From assembly GCA_022562055.1 (NCBI GenBank), contig JADFQA010000006.1, positions 1 through 64,000 of the forward strand: a DNA stretch of 64,000 nucleotides, given 5' to 3'. The position numbers and the translations under genes were made by a program. The DNA comes from Acidobacteriota bacterium. GTDB lineage: Bacteria > Actinomycetota > Acidimicrobiia > Spongiisociales > UBA5794. Below are positions 52,806 through 61,674 of the stretch, one piece after another (within the stretch, counting starts at the first letter, position 1; every line of letters starts with the position of its first letter). A model generated the notes under the pieces. The model ran no database searches and was not told the origin of the DNA. It worked only from the letters and a program-made list of their open reading frames with translations.

Positions 52806-54116
52806 GTGGCGTACCGCTGCACTATATGTGAGCACCGTTCAGGAAAGTGGATGGGGTTCTGTTCCCAATGCGGGGAGCGTGGCTCGCTCGTTGAGATCAC
52901 CTCCAACAGCGGCCGGCCAAGTGTCCCCGTAGCGATCAACAGCGTCGGAGAACGGCACTCTGCACGGTGTGCGGTGGGTATCGACGAGTTCGACCGCGTA
53001 TTGGGGGGCGGGTTTGTCCCGGGAGCAGCCGTGCTGCTTGGCGGTGAACCTGGCGTTGGTAAGTCCACCCTGTTGCTCCAGATAGCGGCGGCTCTCGCAG
53101 GTGGCGAGCGGCAGGTGCTTATGGCGAGCGCCGAGGAGTCTGTTGGCCAGATCGCCCTGCGTGGAAAGCGCGTCGGTGCTGCGGTTGATGGTATCGACCT
53201 CCTCGCCGAGAGATCGCTTGAGACCATCCTCGCCACCGCGGAGGCTGTCCAACCGGCACTGCTTATCGTCGATTCAATACAGACAGTCGTGACTGCAGGC
53301 GCAGACGGCATCGCCGGATCGGTCGGGCAGGTGCGAGCCTGTGGGGCGGAGGCGGTTGCCTTTGCGAAGCGGACCGGTATCCCGGTTGTGCTTATCGGGC
53401 ATGTCACCAAAGACGGCTCGATCGCCGGTCCGAAGGTGCTCGAGCACCTTGTCGATGTCGTGCTGTACCTTGAGGGAGACGACGCCGTGGGTCTGCGGGT
53501 GCTTCGGAGCCTCAAGAATCGATATGGCTCGATCAACCAAATCGGATTGTTCGAGATGAGCGGGCACGGCATGGTTCCCATCGCCGACCCCGCCAAGATC
53601 CTGCTGTCGAGCCGACGTCAGGGCAGTGCAGGCACGGTGCTTGCCGTAACGCTCGAAGGCCGACGACCGATTGTTCTTGAGGTCCAGGCGCTCGTGTCCA
53701 AGTCCGTTACGCCTCAGCCTCGCCGGTCTGTGAACGGCATCGACTCAGCGAGGGTTCACCAGTTGCTGGCGGTCTTGGTCCGTCACGCTGGGATGCCGTT
53801 TGGCGATCAAGATGTATACGTCAATGTCGTTGGTGGTATCAAGCTGAAAGAGCCGGCGGCCGATCTCCCAGTAGCCCTTGCGTTGGCGTCTTCGCTCGCT
53901 GGTGTTGTGCTCAACGACGTCGTTGCTTGGGGTGAGGTTGGTCTTACTGGCGAAATCCGAGCGGTCTCTCAGTCTGATCGGCGACGCGAGGAAGCACTGC
54001 GTCTCGGTGTCAACGTTGTCGTCGCTCCCGGCGACGCGATGCACACAATCCGCGACGCACTCGCTGCTGTCGGCATCTCCCCGGTTCGAAGCAAGGGTTC
54101 CGGTGCCGATTTCTAA
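52806..54116 (+). CDS. radA: DNA repair protein RadA
   Basis: This 436-residue RecA-like helicase helps branch migration in recombination repair. It has a zinc finger (Cys5, Cys8, Cys19, Cys22 in CTICEHRSGKWMGFCSQC). Walker A is GEPGVGKST (80-88), the RadA motif reads KNRYG (237-241; KNRFG is usual), and the C-terminus is Lon-like. GTG 52806 gives the correct N-terminus. disA follows 21 bp after the stop, the normal partner. Confidence 0.96.
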   Translation: MAYRCTICEHRSGKWMGFCSQCGERGSLVEITSNSGRPSVPVAINSVGERHSARCAVGIDEFDRVLGGGFVPGAAVLLGGEPGVGKSTLLLQIAAALAGGERQVLMASAEESVGQIALRGKRVGAAVDGIDLLAERSLETILATAEAVQPALLIVDSIQTVVTAGADGIAGSVGQVRACGAEAVAFAKRTGIPVVLIGHVTKDGSIAGPKVLEHLVDVVLYLEGDDAVGLRVLRSLKNRYGSINQIGLFEMSGHGMVPIADPAKILLSSRRQGSAGTVLAVTLEGRRPIVLEVQALVSKSVTPQPRRSVNGIDSARVHQLLAVLVRHAGMPFGDQDVYVNVVGGIKLKEPAADLPVALALASSLAGVVLNDVVAWGEVGLTGEIRAVSQSDRRREEALRLGVNVVVAPGDAMHTIRDALAAVGISPVRSKGSGADF

Positions 54117-54137
54117 AGACTGTTACTGTTCGGCGTC

Positions 54138-55199
54138 ATGAGTAATGGTGGCCGGGCGAGCATTGACATTCTTCGGAGCTTTGCTCCGGGAACGCCGCTA
54201 CGGCAGGCAACCGAGCTGATCCTTCGGCAGGGCACCGGTGCGCTCATCCTCATTGGCTCCGGTCCGAAGGTCGACAGCGTGTGCAGCGGCGGGTTCCGGC
54301 TCGATGGAGCCGCCTTCACCGCACAGCGCGTGGCCGAGGTCGCAAAAATGGACGGCGGCATTGTTGTCGATTCCGAAACGATGCATATCACGCGAGTCAA
54401 CGTGCATTTTATGCCAGACCCTACGATCCCTACTCTCGAGACCGGCACCAGATTTCGCACCGCTGAGCGACTTGCACGCGACACCGGCAAGGCCGTGCTT
54501 GCAATCTCGGAGGAGCGCCGTGCGAGCGCCACCGTGTATATCGGCGACCAAACGTTCGAGCTACGGTCGCCGGCTTCGCTCGTTGTTCAGGCCAACCAGG
54601 CTCTCAATTCGTTAGAACGCTTGCGTAGACGCGTCGCGGATGCCGAGCATTCCCTCACCCGCGCTGAGGCGGACGACGTTGCAACAGTACGCGACGTTGT
54701 GGTTCTTCTTCAGAGGGCTACGTACGTCGACCGGGTCTATGAAGGATTCAACCGTCTCCTACTAGAGCTTGGAGAGGACGGGGTGCTATTCGAGATCCAG
54801 GCCAACGATATTGTTGAAGGTGTTCGAACCGTTGGTGACCTTGTATACAGAGACTATTTGCCAAAGGGCAAGCGTAAGACCGCGTCCTACGCCAAGATCC
54901 TGTCACAGCTGGCAATGGACGATCTCCAGTCGGGGATCCGCGTCAGCCAGGACCTTGGGTTTGGCGCGCTGGACAACAGCGTGCGACCACGCGGGCTGCG
55001 TATCCTCACCGGTGTGCCGCGGCTGCCTGAGGCCGTTCGCGCAGCATTGTTGAAGCACTTCGATTCCTACGCTGAACTCATCGCGGCAACTGTCGCAGAT
55101 TTGGGGCGGGTCGAAGGTGTTGGCCGGTCCCGCGCCCACCACATCAGGTCGTATCTCGATCGTGTCGAGCAGCTCGCTTCTCCCCTGGGTGACACGTAA
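54138..55199 (+). CDS. disA: DisA-family diadenylate cyclase homologue with altered catalytic motifs
   Basis: This 353-residue protein has the DAC domain, the long helical linker and the C-terminal helix-hairpin-helix (ADLGRVEGVGRSRAHHIRSY) of the DNA-scanning c-di-AMP synthase. The catalytic motif that reads DGA in the family is DGG here (72-74, KMDGGIVVDSE), and RHR of GTRHRTAER is RFR (105-107, ETGTRFRTAERL). Other family segments (FMPDP, GALILIG) are intact. Whether it still makes c-di-AMP is uncertain; it may be a weaker enzyme or a DNA sensor only. It directly follows radA. Confidence 0.88.
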   Translation: MSNGGRASIDILRSFAPGTPLRQATELILRQGTGALILIGSGPKVDSVCSGGFRLDGAAFTAQRVAEVAKMDGGIVVDSETMHITRVNVHFMPDPTIPTLETGTRFRTAERLARDTGKAVLAISEERRASATVYIGDQTFELRSPASLVVQANQALNSLERLRRRVADAEHSLTRAEADDVATVRDVVVLLQRATYVDRVYEGFNRLLLELGEDGVLFEIQANDIVEGVRTVGDLVYRDYLPKGKRKTASYAKILSQLAMDDLQSGIRVSQDLGFGALDNSVRPRGLRILTGVPRLPEAVRAALLKHFDSYAELIAATVADLGRVEGVGRSRAHHIRSYLDRVEQLASPLGDT

Positions 55200-55310
55200 A
55201 CCGGTCATTGGGCGGGTAATCGTTTGCGAGTCCGAGACCGCGGGTGAGTCGATCGAGTCTGCGCAGACACCGAGTACACTGCCGCCCGCGACAAAATGAG
55301 TTGAGTACGA

Positions 55311-56243
55311 GTGCCAGCCAAGAAAAGCCCAACGAAGAAGACAGCCACGAAGCGGACCGCCTCGCCAAAAAGGGTGTCTGCAGCCGCTACGAAGAAGCCG
55401 TCGACTGCTAAGAAGGCGCCGGCGAAGCGGATCTCGCCAAAATCGGCGCCTCGCGCAAAGAAGGCTTCGGCCTCGAAGGCTTCGGCCAAAAAGCTTTCAT
55501 CCAAGAAGGCCCCTGTCGCCAAGAAGGCCCCTGTCGCCAAGAAGGCCCCTGTCGCCAAGAAGGCCCCTGTCGCCAAGAAGGCAGCCGGAAAAGCGCCAAG
55601 TGCAAGGGCTGAGTCCTCAAAGGCTGCGGCCTCGAAAGCTACTCCCACCAAAGCAGATTGGGCGAAAGCCGCGCCCACCAAGACGGCAGCCAAGAAGGGC
55701 AAGCGCGCCGAAAAGAAGTCCCTCGCCGGTCCTATAAAGACCCCGTTTAGTGTCAAGGATAAAGTCGTATATCCGCATCACGGCGCCGCTACCATCATTA
55801 AGAAGCAGAAGCTTGAGTTTGATGGGGAGAAGATTGAGTATTTCGTTCTCGAAGTCGCCACCGACCAGCTCATTGTTCGAGTGCCGGTAGCTCGCGCGGT
55901 TGAACTAGGTGTGCGCCCAGTGATATCGAGAACGGTGGCACGCAAAGTGTTTGCGACGTTCAAAGATGATCCGCAGGAAGCTGGGGCCAACTGGTCACGC
56001 TGGTACAAACTGTTGACTGAGAAAATCAACAGTGGCGATATTTTCCAGGTCGCGGAAGTGGTTCGCGACCTCACGTACGCCCAGCAGGTCAAGGGGATAT
56101 CGCCAGCGTTGAAGCGCATGCTTGCAAAGGCCCGGCTGATCATCATCTCGGAACTCCGTTTTGCCCTCGACCTTGGCGAAGAGGCCACCATTGCGAAGCT
56201 CGACAGGGCATTGCCAACCGTCGAGGAAGATGACGACGAGTAG
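55311..56243 (+). CDS. carD: CarD-like RNA polymerase regulator with a histone-H1-like N-terminal tail
   Basis: This 310-residue protein has a C-terminal CarD/TRCF-interacting domain from about residue 145 (FSVKDKVVYPHHGAATIIKK, WSRWYKLLTEKINSGDIFQV), which binds the RNA polymerase beta subunit and stabilises open promoters. The first 145 residues are Lys/Ala/Pro-rich, like histone H1 or the tail of mycobacterial HupB. They include four repeats of KKAPVA encoded by 18-bp units. The start is GTG 55311. Most CarD proteins are about 160 residues without this tail, so the extension is notable. Confidence 0.92.
   Translation: MPAKKSPTKKTATKRTASPKRVSAAATKKPSTAKKAPAKRISPKSAPRAKKASASKASAKKLSSKKAPVAKKAPVAKKAPVAKKAPVAKKAAGKAPSARAESSKAAASKATPTKADWAKAAPTKTAAKKGKRAEKKSLAGPIKTPFSVKDKVVYPHHGAATIIKKQKLEFDGEKIEYFVLEVATDQLIVRVPVARAVELGVRPVISRTVARKVFATFKDDPQEAGANWSRWYKLLTEKINSGDIFQVAEVVRDLTYAQQVKGISPALKRMLAKARLIIISELRFALDLGEEATIAKLDRALPTVEEDDDE
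55503..55574 (+). repeat. Four 18-bp tandem repeats inside carD
   Basis: AAGAAGGCCCCTGTCGCC occurs four times in a row (55503, 55521, 55539, 55557) without a single change. It encodes KKAPVA four times in the basic tail of CarD. Such identity at the DNA level suggests recent slippage. Confidence 0.95.
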
Positions 56244-56429
56244 CGAGGACGACGCCCTCCCCATCTGAGACGGTCTTCGACTTGGTCTCGGTCTTGGGTG
56301 TGACGCGTCGCAGCCGGTGGGGGTGGGTATTCCACCGTCGGTCCGTCCTTGCTGGAGTAGAAATCCGTCAACAGCGTGTGCATCCCTGCCGATAGTTTGA
56401 CCATGGCGATGCTACATGACGGCTAAACC

Positions 56430-57503
56430 ATGATGGTCGAAACCATCAGGCTTCTTGTCACCCTGGCAACCACGGCTATTGGCTTCAGCGCGGGCCGTTC
56501 TGTCGCGTCATGGTTTCCAAGTGCGGGTATCAGACCCGACGAATCGATTGTATGGGGCGCCATGCTTGGGGCCGCAGTGGGTTATGTACTTGGTGGTGTG
56601 CTTGGCCGGCGCCTTCGTTCTGACATCGGGCGGACCCCCGACCTGTTGCGACGTGCCACGGGTCCACAGCTCTTTGCGGGGACGTTCGGCGGCGTTGCCG
56701 GGCTGATCGTCGGCACGGTGTTTGCGGTCCCGTTCATTGCATTTTTCCCGGCCACAATCGCTTGGCCCGTCGCGGGCCTGGTGGTACTCGTCTTCACATC
56801 GTTCGGAGCCTCTGTCTTTGCCGAAAGAGCGCACGAACTGCTCGCCGCGGCGGGACTTCGAGAACGGGAACCTTTCCGCCGGACAGACGTAGATCCGTCT
56901 CAGACGGCCGGTCTGGTGTTCGTGGTCGACTCGTCCGCGGCCATAGACGGACGGCTACTTGAACTCACCCGTGCTGGTCTTGTCACCGGGACGATTCTGG
57001 TGCCCGCCTTTGTGGTCGATGAGTTGCAGGCGGTCGCCGACTCTGCGGACAGATCGAAGCGCCGGCGCGGGCGGCGCGGCCTCGACATTCTCGACGTTGT
57101 GCGCGACGTCGATGGAGTTGAGTTCCACATTGTTGAGAGCACCGTCCCCGAACAATCCGAAGTTGACGGCAAACTGCTGGTGATCTGCGACCGGTACAAC
57201 GCAACGTTGGTCACGACAGACCACAACCTTGCAAAGGCGGCGGGGCTGCGAGACATTCGTGTATTGAACCCGCACGCCCTCGGCGAAATGCTCAAACCGC
57301 AGGTCGCGATGGGTGACCCCCTCGAGATCCTCATTCAAAGAGAAGGCTCCGAGGCGGGTCAGGGCGTAGGATTCCTTGAGGATGGCACAATGGTGATTGT
57401 CCAAAATGGTGCCAGCAAGATAGGCACCGTAGTGAAGGTCGAGGTTTCCAACATGATGCGCACGTCGATTGGCCGAATGGTGTTCGCTGAAATAACACCA
57501 TGA
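56430..57503 (+). CDS. PIN and TRAM domain membrane protein (YacL-like)
   Basis: This protein of about 357 residues has four N-terminal membrane helices (about residues 5-28, 41-60, 84-108, 112-130). A PIN nuclease-like domain with Asp motifs follows (FVVDSSAAIDGR, residues about 163-175, and TTDHNLAKAAG), then a TRAM RNA-binding domain at the end (EGSEAGQGVGFLEDGTMVIV). Such proteins sit upstream of ispD in many Actinobacteria and Firmicutes. The stop overlaps ispD. ATG 56430 or 56433 may start it. Confidence 0.9.
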   Translation: MMVETIRLLVTLATTAIGFSAGRSVASWFPSAGIRPDESIVWGAMLGAAVGYVLGGVLGRRLRSDIGRTPDLLRRATGPQLFAGTFGGVAGLIVGTVFAVPFIAFFPATIAWPVAGLVVLVFTSFGASVFAERAHELLAAAGLREREPFRRTDVDPSQTAGLVFVVDSSAAIDGRLLELTRAGLVTGTILVPAFVVDELQAVADSADRSKRRRGRRGLDILDVVRDVDGVEFHIVESTVPEQSEVDGKLLVICDRYNATLVTTDHNLAKAAGLRDIRVLNPHALGEMLKPQVAMGDPLEILIQREGSEAGQGVGFLEDGTMVIVQNGASKIGTVVKVEVSNMMRTSIGRMVFAEITP

Positions 57504-58123
57504 ATCTTGCAGCGGTGGTTCTCGCCGCGGGAAGAGGCGCACGTTTCGGCGGTGAGAAACATGCGATCCAGCTTGCCGGCAAGCCGCTCTGGCAATGGTC
57601 CGTCGACCTGTTCTCTGGGCTTGGTATCCCCGTCACACTTGTCGGGTCAATCCCGGGTGGCATTCCTGGGGGAAAGCGTCGTCGCGACTCAGTGGTTGCC
57701 GGTCTCAACGCTCTCGCACCAAACGTGACGCACGTGCTCATTCACGACGCGGCAAGGCCGCTCGCGTCGCAGCGTCTCGTTGAACGCGTTGTTGGCGCAC
57801 TCGAAGACGGTGCCAAAGCAGTGATACCCGCTGTCCCTGTGACCGACACGATTAAGCGGGTTGCCGACGGATCGGTTGTGGGGACGGTGGATCGGTCCGA
57901 GCTGTGGTGGGTGCAGACGCCGCAAGGATTCGAGTTGCGAGTCTTACGTGAGGCACACGCCCTCCACGACGATGACGTGTCAGACGATGCGTCTCTTGTC
58001 GAAGCTCTCGGGGTGACCGTGAGAGTCGTTGAGGGCGATCAGGAGAACCGCAAGATCACCTATCGCGTCGATCACTTCGTTGCCGAGGCGACCCTCAGCG
58101 ATTTTGGAGATGCCGATGCCTGA
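57500..58123 (+). CDS. ispD: 2-C-methyl-D-erythritol 4-phosphate cytidylyltransferase
   Basis: This 207-residue enzyme adds CMP to methylerythritol phosphate in the MEP isoprenoid pathway. The nucleotide loop is VVLAAGRGARFGGEKHAIQL. The region VLIHDAARPLASQRLV and VQTPQGFELRVLREAH match the family. It is somewhat shorter than usual (about 230). ATG 57500 overlaps the PIN/TRAM stop and the end overlaps ispF, as expected for an operon. Confidence 0.95.
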   Translation: MNLAAVVLAAGRGARFGGEKHAIQLAGKPLWQWSVDLFSGLGIPVTLVGSIPGGIPGGKRRRDSVVAGLNALAPNVTHVLIHDAARPLASQRLVERVVGALEDGAKAVIPAVPVTDTIKRVADGSVVGTVDRSELWWVQTPQGFELRVLREAHALHDDDVSDDASLVEALGVTVRVVEGDQENRKITYRVDHFVAEATLSDFGDADA

Positions 58124-58592
58124 TATGCGGGTTGGCCACGGTTTCGACGTTCACCGGTTCGGTGGCGAGCCGCCACTCGTTCTGTGCGGTGTCGTCGTGT
58201 CTGGCGACCGTGGTGTCGAGAGCACGTCTGACGGAGATGTCGCGCTACACGCACTCATTGACGCGCTGCTCGGTGCCGCGGCGCTCGGAGACATTGGGGA
58301 AATGTTTCCGTCAAGCGACCCGCGTTGGGAAGGTGCCTCATCTGTTGAGCTGCTTCGCCTGGCCTATTCGCGAGTGGTCGAGGCTGGTTACACGGTCGGG
58401 AACATTGACATCACAATCATCTGCCAAAAGGTGCGTATCGCTCCCCACCGCGATGTTATGCGCAAGAAAGTTGCGCAAGTGCTCAGCGTCGACATCGGTG
58501 CCGTATCAGTGAAGGCGACCACTACCGACGGGCTTGGCTTTATCGGACTCGGCGAGGGCCTCGCCGTGCAAGCAGCGGTAACATTGCGGTAG
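58116..58592 (+). CDS. ispF: 2-C-methyl-D-erythritol 2,4-cyclodiphosphate synthase
   Basis: This 158-residue enzyme acts two steps after IspD. Zinc ligands are in VGHGFDVHRF (Asp11, His13), and TSDGDVALHALIDALLGAAA and EMFPSSD follow. ATG 58116 overlaps the ispD stop by 8 bp and has GGAG at the right distance; ATG 58110 and 58125 are alternatives. Its 3' end overlaps the convergent phosphodiesterase gene by 53 bp. Confidence 0.95.
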   Translation: MPDMRVGHGFDVHRFGGEPPLVLCGVVVSGDRGVESTSDGDVALHALIDALLGAAALGDIGEMFPSSDPRWEGASSVELLRLAYSRVVEAGYTVGNIDITIICQKVRIAPHRDVMRKKVAQVLSVDIGAVSVKATTTDGLGFIGLGEGLAVQAAVTLR

Positions 58593-59388
58593 TTCCACCC
58601 TCGTCCAGGGTGGTGCCGGCCTCATCCGCGCTGGCGGCGCCGTGCTCAGCGGGAAAGCTGCCCTGCTCGGAGGTGTAAAAGGCTCTTGCGGCGATTGGGT
58701 CGTCGGTGATGATCGCGTCGACTCCGAGTTTGGCACACAACGCGTATCCGTCGTGTGTGTCCACGCCCCACGTCACGATCTTGAGACCGAGATCCTTTGC
58801 ATCGACGCAGAAGACCTGCCCTGCGAGTTGCAGTCCGGTGAGGTGTGTCAGTGCGACATCAGTATGAGATTCGAGCATCATCGACATGTGATTCGAGGGG
58901 TCCACAGCCGGCAAGAAGAGCTGGCCAACCGTCACACGACCGTCGAGCTCGGCTACTCGGGCGACGGTGTGCCTGTTGAACGACGACACTAGAACGCGGT
59001 CGTGGAGCCAGTTGCGGTCGATCCAGAACACGATACGTGAAGCCATCTCGTGACGCTCGTCGTGATCGGGCTGTCCCGGGATGTTCTTTATCTCGACGTT
59101 GACGATTCCGTGAATCAACGGGAGTGCCTCGTCCAAGAGGAGCACGTGTGGTTCCGCATCGCGTATTTCGGCGAGCGTTAGGTCGATGATGTTGCCGACG
59201 CCCTCGATGTCAGGGTCGTGATGCACCACCATCTCGTCGTCAGCGGTGCGGCGAACATCAAGTTCCACCCCGTCAGCCTTGCCAGCCGCGGCGATCTTGA
59301 AAGCGTCGGCCGAGTTGTCGACAGCGAGACCTTTGGCGCCTCGGTGGCCGAGGATCGCCGGGTAGTCGCGGCGCAGGTTGAAAAGCAT
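58540..59388 (-). CDS. Glycerophosphodiester phosphodiesterase-family protein
   Basis: This 282-residue protein of the GDPD TIM-barrel family hydrolyses glycerophosphodiesters or related lipids. Motifs are LGHRGAKGLAVDNSADAF, GVELDVRRTADDEMVVHHDP and VSSFNRHTVARVAELD. It has no signal peptide. A longer frame exists upstream to 59862, but similarity begins at ATG 59388, and the upstream part would cover cysS. The C-terminal 30 residues are an Ala/Gly/Thr-rich tail. It overlaps ispF tail to tail. Confidence 0.85.
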   Translation of the reverse strand: MLFNLRRDYPAILGHRGAKGLAVDNSADAFKIAAAGKADGVELDVRRTADDEMVVHHDPDIEGVGNIIDLTLAEIRDAEPHVLLLDEALPLIHGIVNVEIKNIPGQPDHDERHEMASRIVFWIDRNWLHDRVLVSSFNRHTVARVAELDGRVTVGQLFLPAVDPSNHMSMMLESHTDVALTHLTGLQLAGQVFCVDAKDLGLKIVTWGVDTHDGYALCAKLGVDAIITDDPIAARAFYTSEQGSFPAEHGAASADEAGTTLDEGGTTAMLPLLARRGPRRVR

Positions 59389-59466
59389 GGGCGCAAGAGT
59401 AGCCCGTCCTTGGTGGCGTACCTCAGCGAGCGTGGCGCGGCCCTGCGGCTGATAGCATTGTTTCTT

Positions 59467-60870
59467 ATGAGGCTTTTTAACACTCTCGGGCGATCCCTCG
59501 TCGACTTTGACCCTCCCGCCGGTGCGGCGATCGGGATCTACGTCTGCGGACCGACGGTGCAAACAAAACCACATATCGGCCACGGTAGGGCGGCAGTTGC
59601 GTTCGATGTGCTGCGCCGGTATCTGTTGTGGCGCGGGTACGACGTGACGTATGTGCAGAACATCACCGATGTCGATGACAAGATCATTGCTGCTTCGATC
59701 GACCGGGGTGTCTCTTCGAGTGAAATCGCTGATGAGGCAGCCGCGGCGTTTTGTAAAGGCTACGAGATGCTCGGTGTGCTCCCTCCCGACATCGAGCCGA
59801 AGGCAACCGAGCATGTGCACCTTATGGTTGACATGATCAAGCAGCTCATTGAGCGTGGACATGGTTACGAGTCGGGTGGCGACGTCTATTTTCGGGTGCG
59901 CTCCTTTGACGGGTACGGAAAGTTATCTGGTCGCAACATCGACGAGCTGTTGTCCGGTGCTCGCGTTGAGCCGGGTGATCTGAAGCAAGACCCGCTCGAC
60001 TTTGCCATGTGGAAAGCGGCGAAACCCGGCGAGCCATCGTGGCCGTCGCCGTGGGGCGAAGGGCGTCCCGGTTGGCACATCGAATGTTCAGCAATGGCCC
60101 GGGAGTACCTCGGCGACGAGTTTGCTATCCACGCTGGTGGTAACGACCTGGTGTTTCCGCATCACGAGAACGAGGTTGCGCAAGCAGAAGCTGCGAACGG
60201 GAAGACGTTTGCGCGGTTTTGGCTCCACAACGGCATGGTCAATCTCGCGGGCGAAAAGATGGCGAAGTCGACCGGCCACGTCATCGACCTTCTCGACACG
60301 TTGGAACGGTGGGACCCGGTTGCGGTCCGGCTGTTCTACCTCCGCACGCACTACCGCAAGCCGCTCGACTTTTCGGAAGCCGCGCTCGATGACGCCGTCT
60401 CGTCGCTGGAACGGTTGAGAGCGTTTCGTCGCCGTTTGCCTGGGCCGGTCACCGCGGCGCCTGACAGTGTGTTCCTTGATCGTTTCAGTGATTCATTGGC
60501 CGACGACGTCGACGTCGCCGGGGGGTTGGCTGCGCTCTTTGACGCGGTGCGCAAAGGCAACCGGCTTCTCGACGCCGGCGAAGACGCCGAGCCGGTCGTC
60601 GCTGCGTACGACGAGATGGTTGGCGTGTTCGGGCTTGGCGAACGCACTGTTGACCTGTCGGATATCCAAACGGCGGTCGAAGCGGTCGGCCTCGAGTTCG
60701 GTGTTGACGGTAACGCACCTGAGACAGTGCTCGATGGGTTGATCGCCGCCCGCAATTCAGCTCGCGCGGCCAAGGACTGGGCGACGTCTGACGCTATACG
60801 CGACGCTCTGATAGGGATCGGAATTACTGTGGAGGACACCGCCGATGGCGCACGCTGGTATCGGAGTTAA
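59467..60870 (+). CDS. cysS: Cysteinyl-tRNA synthetase
   Basis: This 467-residue class I synthetase has Cys27 in YVCGPTVQTKPHIGHGR, with HIGHGR at 36-41. The zinc site continues with WHIECSAMA and FPHHENE. The KMSKS loop reads KMAKS (264-268). ATG 59467 is the family-like start; an open frame upstream is the antisense of the phosphodiesterase gene. It overlaps the start of the methyltransferase gene by 26 bp, an arrangement common to this neighbourhood. Confidence 0.97.
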   Translation: MRLFNTLGRSLVDFDPPAGAAIGIYVCGPTVQTKPHIGHGRAAVAFDVLRRYLLWRGYDVTYVQNITDVDDKIIAASIDRGVSSSEIADEAAAAFCKGYEMLGVLPPDIEPKATEHVHLMVDMIKQLIERGHGYESGGDVYFRVRSFDGYGKLSGRNIDELLSGARVEPGDLKQDPLDFAMWKAAKPGEPSWPSPWGEGRPGWHIECSAMAREYLGDEFAIHAGGNDLVFPHHENEVAQAEAANGKTFARFWLHNGMVNLAGEKMAKSTGHVIDLLDTLERWDPVAVRLFYLRTHYRKPLDFSEAALDDAVSSLERLRAFRRRLPGPVTAAPDSVFLDRFSDSLADDVDVAGGLAALFDAVRKGNRLLDAGEDAEPVVAAYDEMVGVFGLGERTVDLSDIQTAVEAVGLEFGVDGNAPETVLDGLIAARNSARAAKDWATSDAIRDALIGIGITVEDTADGARWYRS

Positions 60871-61582
60871 GGTCGAGGGGTTTCATGCCGTCCTCGCCGC
60901 CTTCAATCACGGACGAGTTCGGGTTCTCCACATCGAGCGAGGCCGCCTCAAACGCGACGAGTACGCCGATCTTGCCGATCGTGCAGACCGGGTCTGCAAG
61001 GTGGTCATCACCGGCGACGTTCGCCCGATGGCTGAGACGACCGCCCCGCAGGGGATCACCGCCGAATGTTCGCCGCTGGTCCTTGCAACGTTGCAGTCGG
61101 CGGTCGATCGGACAACGCCGGCCGCGCTGATCGTCCTCGACAAACTCGAGGACTCGCGCAACGTTGGCGCCATTGCAAGGTCCGCACTCGCCGCCGGGGT
61201 GTCAGGGATTGTGGTGCCGTCGCGCCGAGCTGCACCGCTGAGTTCTGCCACCTTCAAGGCCGCTGTCGGAGCCCTTGAGGAGATGGATGTTGTCGTGGTG
61301 AACTCTGTGGCAGACACCCTGCGTCAGCTTGCTGATCGCGGCGTGTGGCTGGTAGGTCTAGATGGGTCTTCGCAAGACTCGTTGTTTGCGTGTCAGTTGC
61401 TCACGGAACCGGTCGCTATCGTGGTTGGCGCAGAAGGTAAGGGGCTGTCTCGGTTGGTCGCGGAGCGCTGCGACGCACTGGTCTCCATTCCCCTTGCGGC
61501 GGGTGTCGAGTCGCTCAATGCTTCGGTGGCCGCGTCGCTTGCAGTGTTCGAGTTGGCACGGGCTAGGGGATCGGTAACCTAG
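60845..61582 (+). CDS. rlmB: SpoU-family rRNA/tRNA 2'-O-methyltransferase, RlmB-like
   Basis: This 245-residue SPOUT methyltransferase has an N-terminal substrate-binding domain and the knot motifs NVGAIARSALAAG, VVGAEGKGLS and LNASVAASLAVFE. It probably methylates 23S rRNA G2251 (RlmB) with S-adenosylmethionine; TrmH-type tRNA activity is the alternative. The start is ATG 60845. A tRNA-Thr gene follows 15 bp after the stop. Confidence 0.9.
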   Translation: MAHAGIGVKVEGFHAVLAAFNHGRVRVLHIERGRLKRDEYADLADRADRVCKVVITGDVRPMAETTAPQGITAECSPLVLATLQSAVDRTTPAALIVLDKLEDSRNVGAIARSALAAGVSGIVVPSRRAAPLSSATFKAAVGALEEMDVVVVNSVADTLRQLADRGVWLVGLDGSSQDSLFACQLLTEPVAIVVGAEGKGLSRLVAERCDALVSIPLAAGVESLNASVAASLAVFELARARGSVT

Positions 61583-61597
61583 CGTCTCAGATACTGT

Positions 61598-61674
61598 GCT
61601 GGCGTAGCTCAGTTGGCCAGAGCAGCCGCCTTGTAAGCGGCAGGTCATGGGTTCGAATCCCATCGCCAGCTCCA
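61598..61674 (+). tRNA. tRNA-Thr (anticodon TGT)
   Basis: The acceptor stem pairs GCTGGCG with CGCCAGC. The anticodon stem GCCGC/GCGGC encloses CTTGTAA, giving anticodon TGT for codon ACA. The T arm is CATGG/CCATC-type with loop GTTCGAATC. The discriminator T is followed by an encoded CCA (61672-61674). Confidence 0.95.

Noticed and set aside
59389-59862. A 158-codon upstream extension of the phosphodiesterase gene
   Set aside because: Similarity starts at ATG 59388 and the extension lies antisense to the start of cysS.
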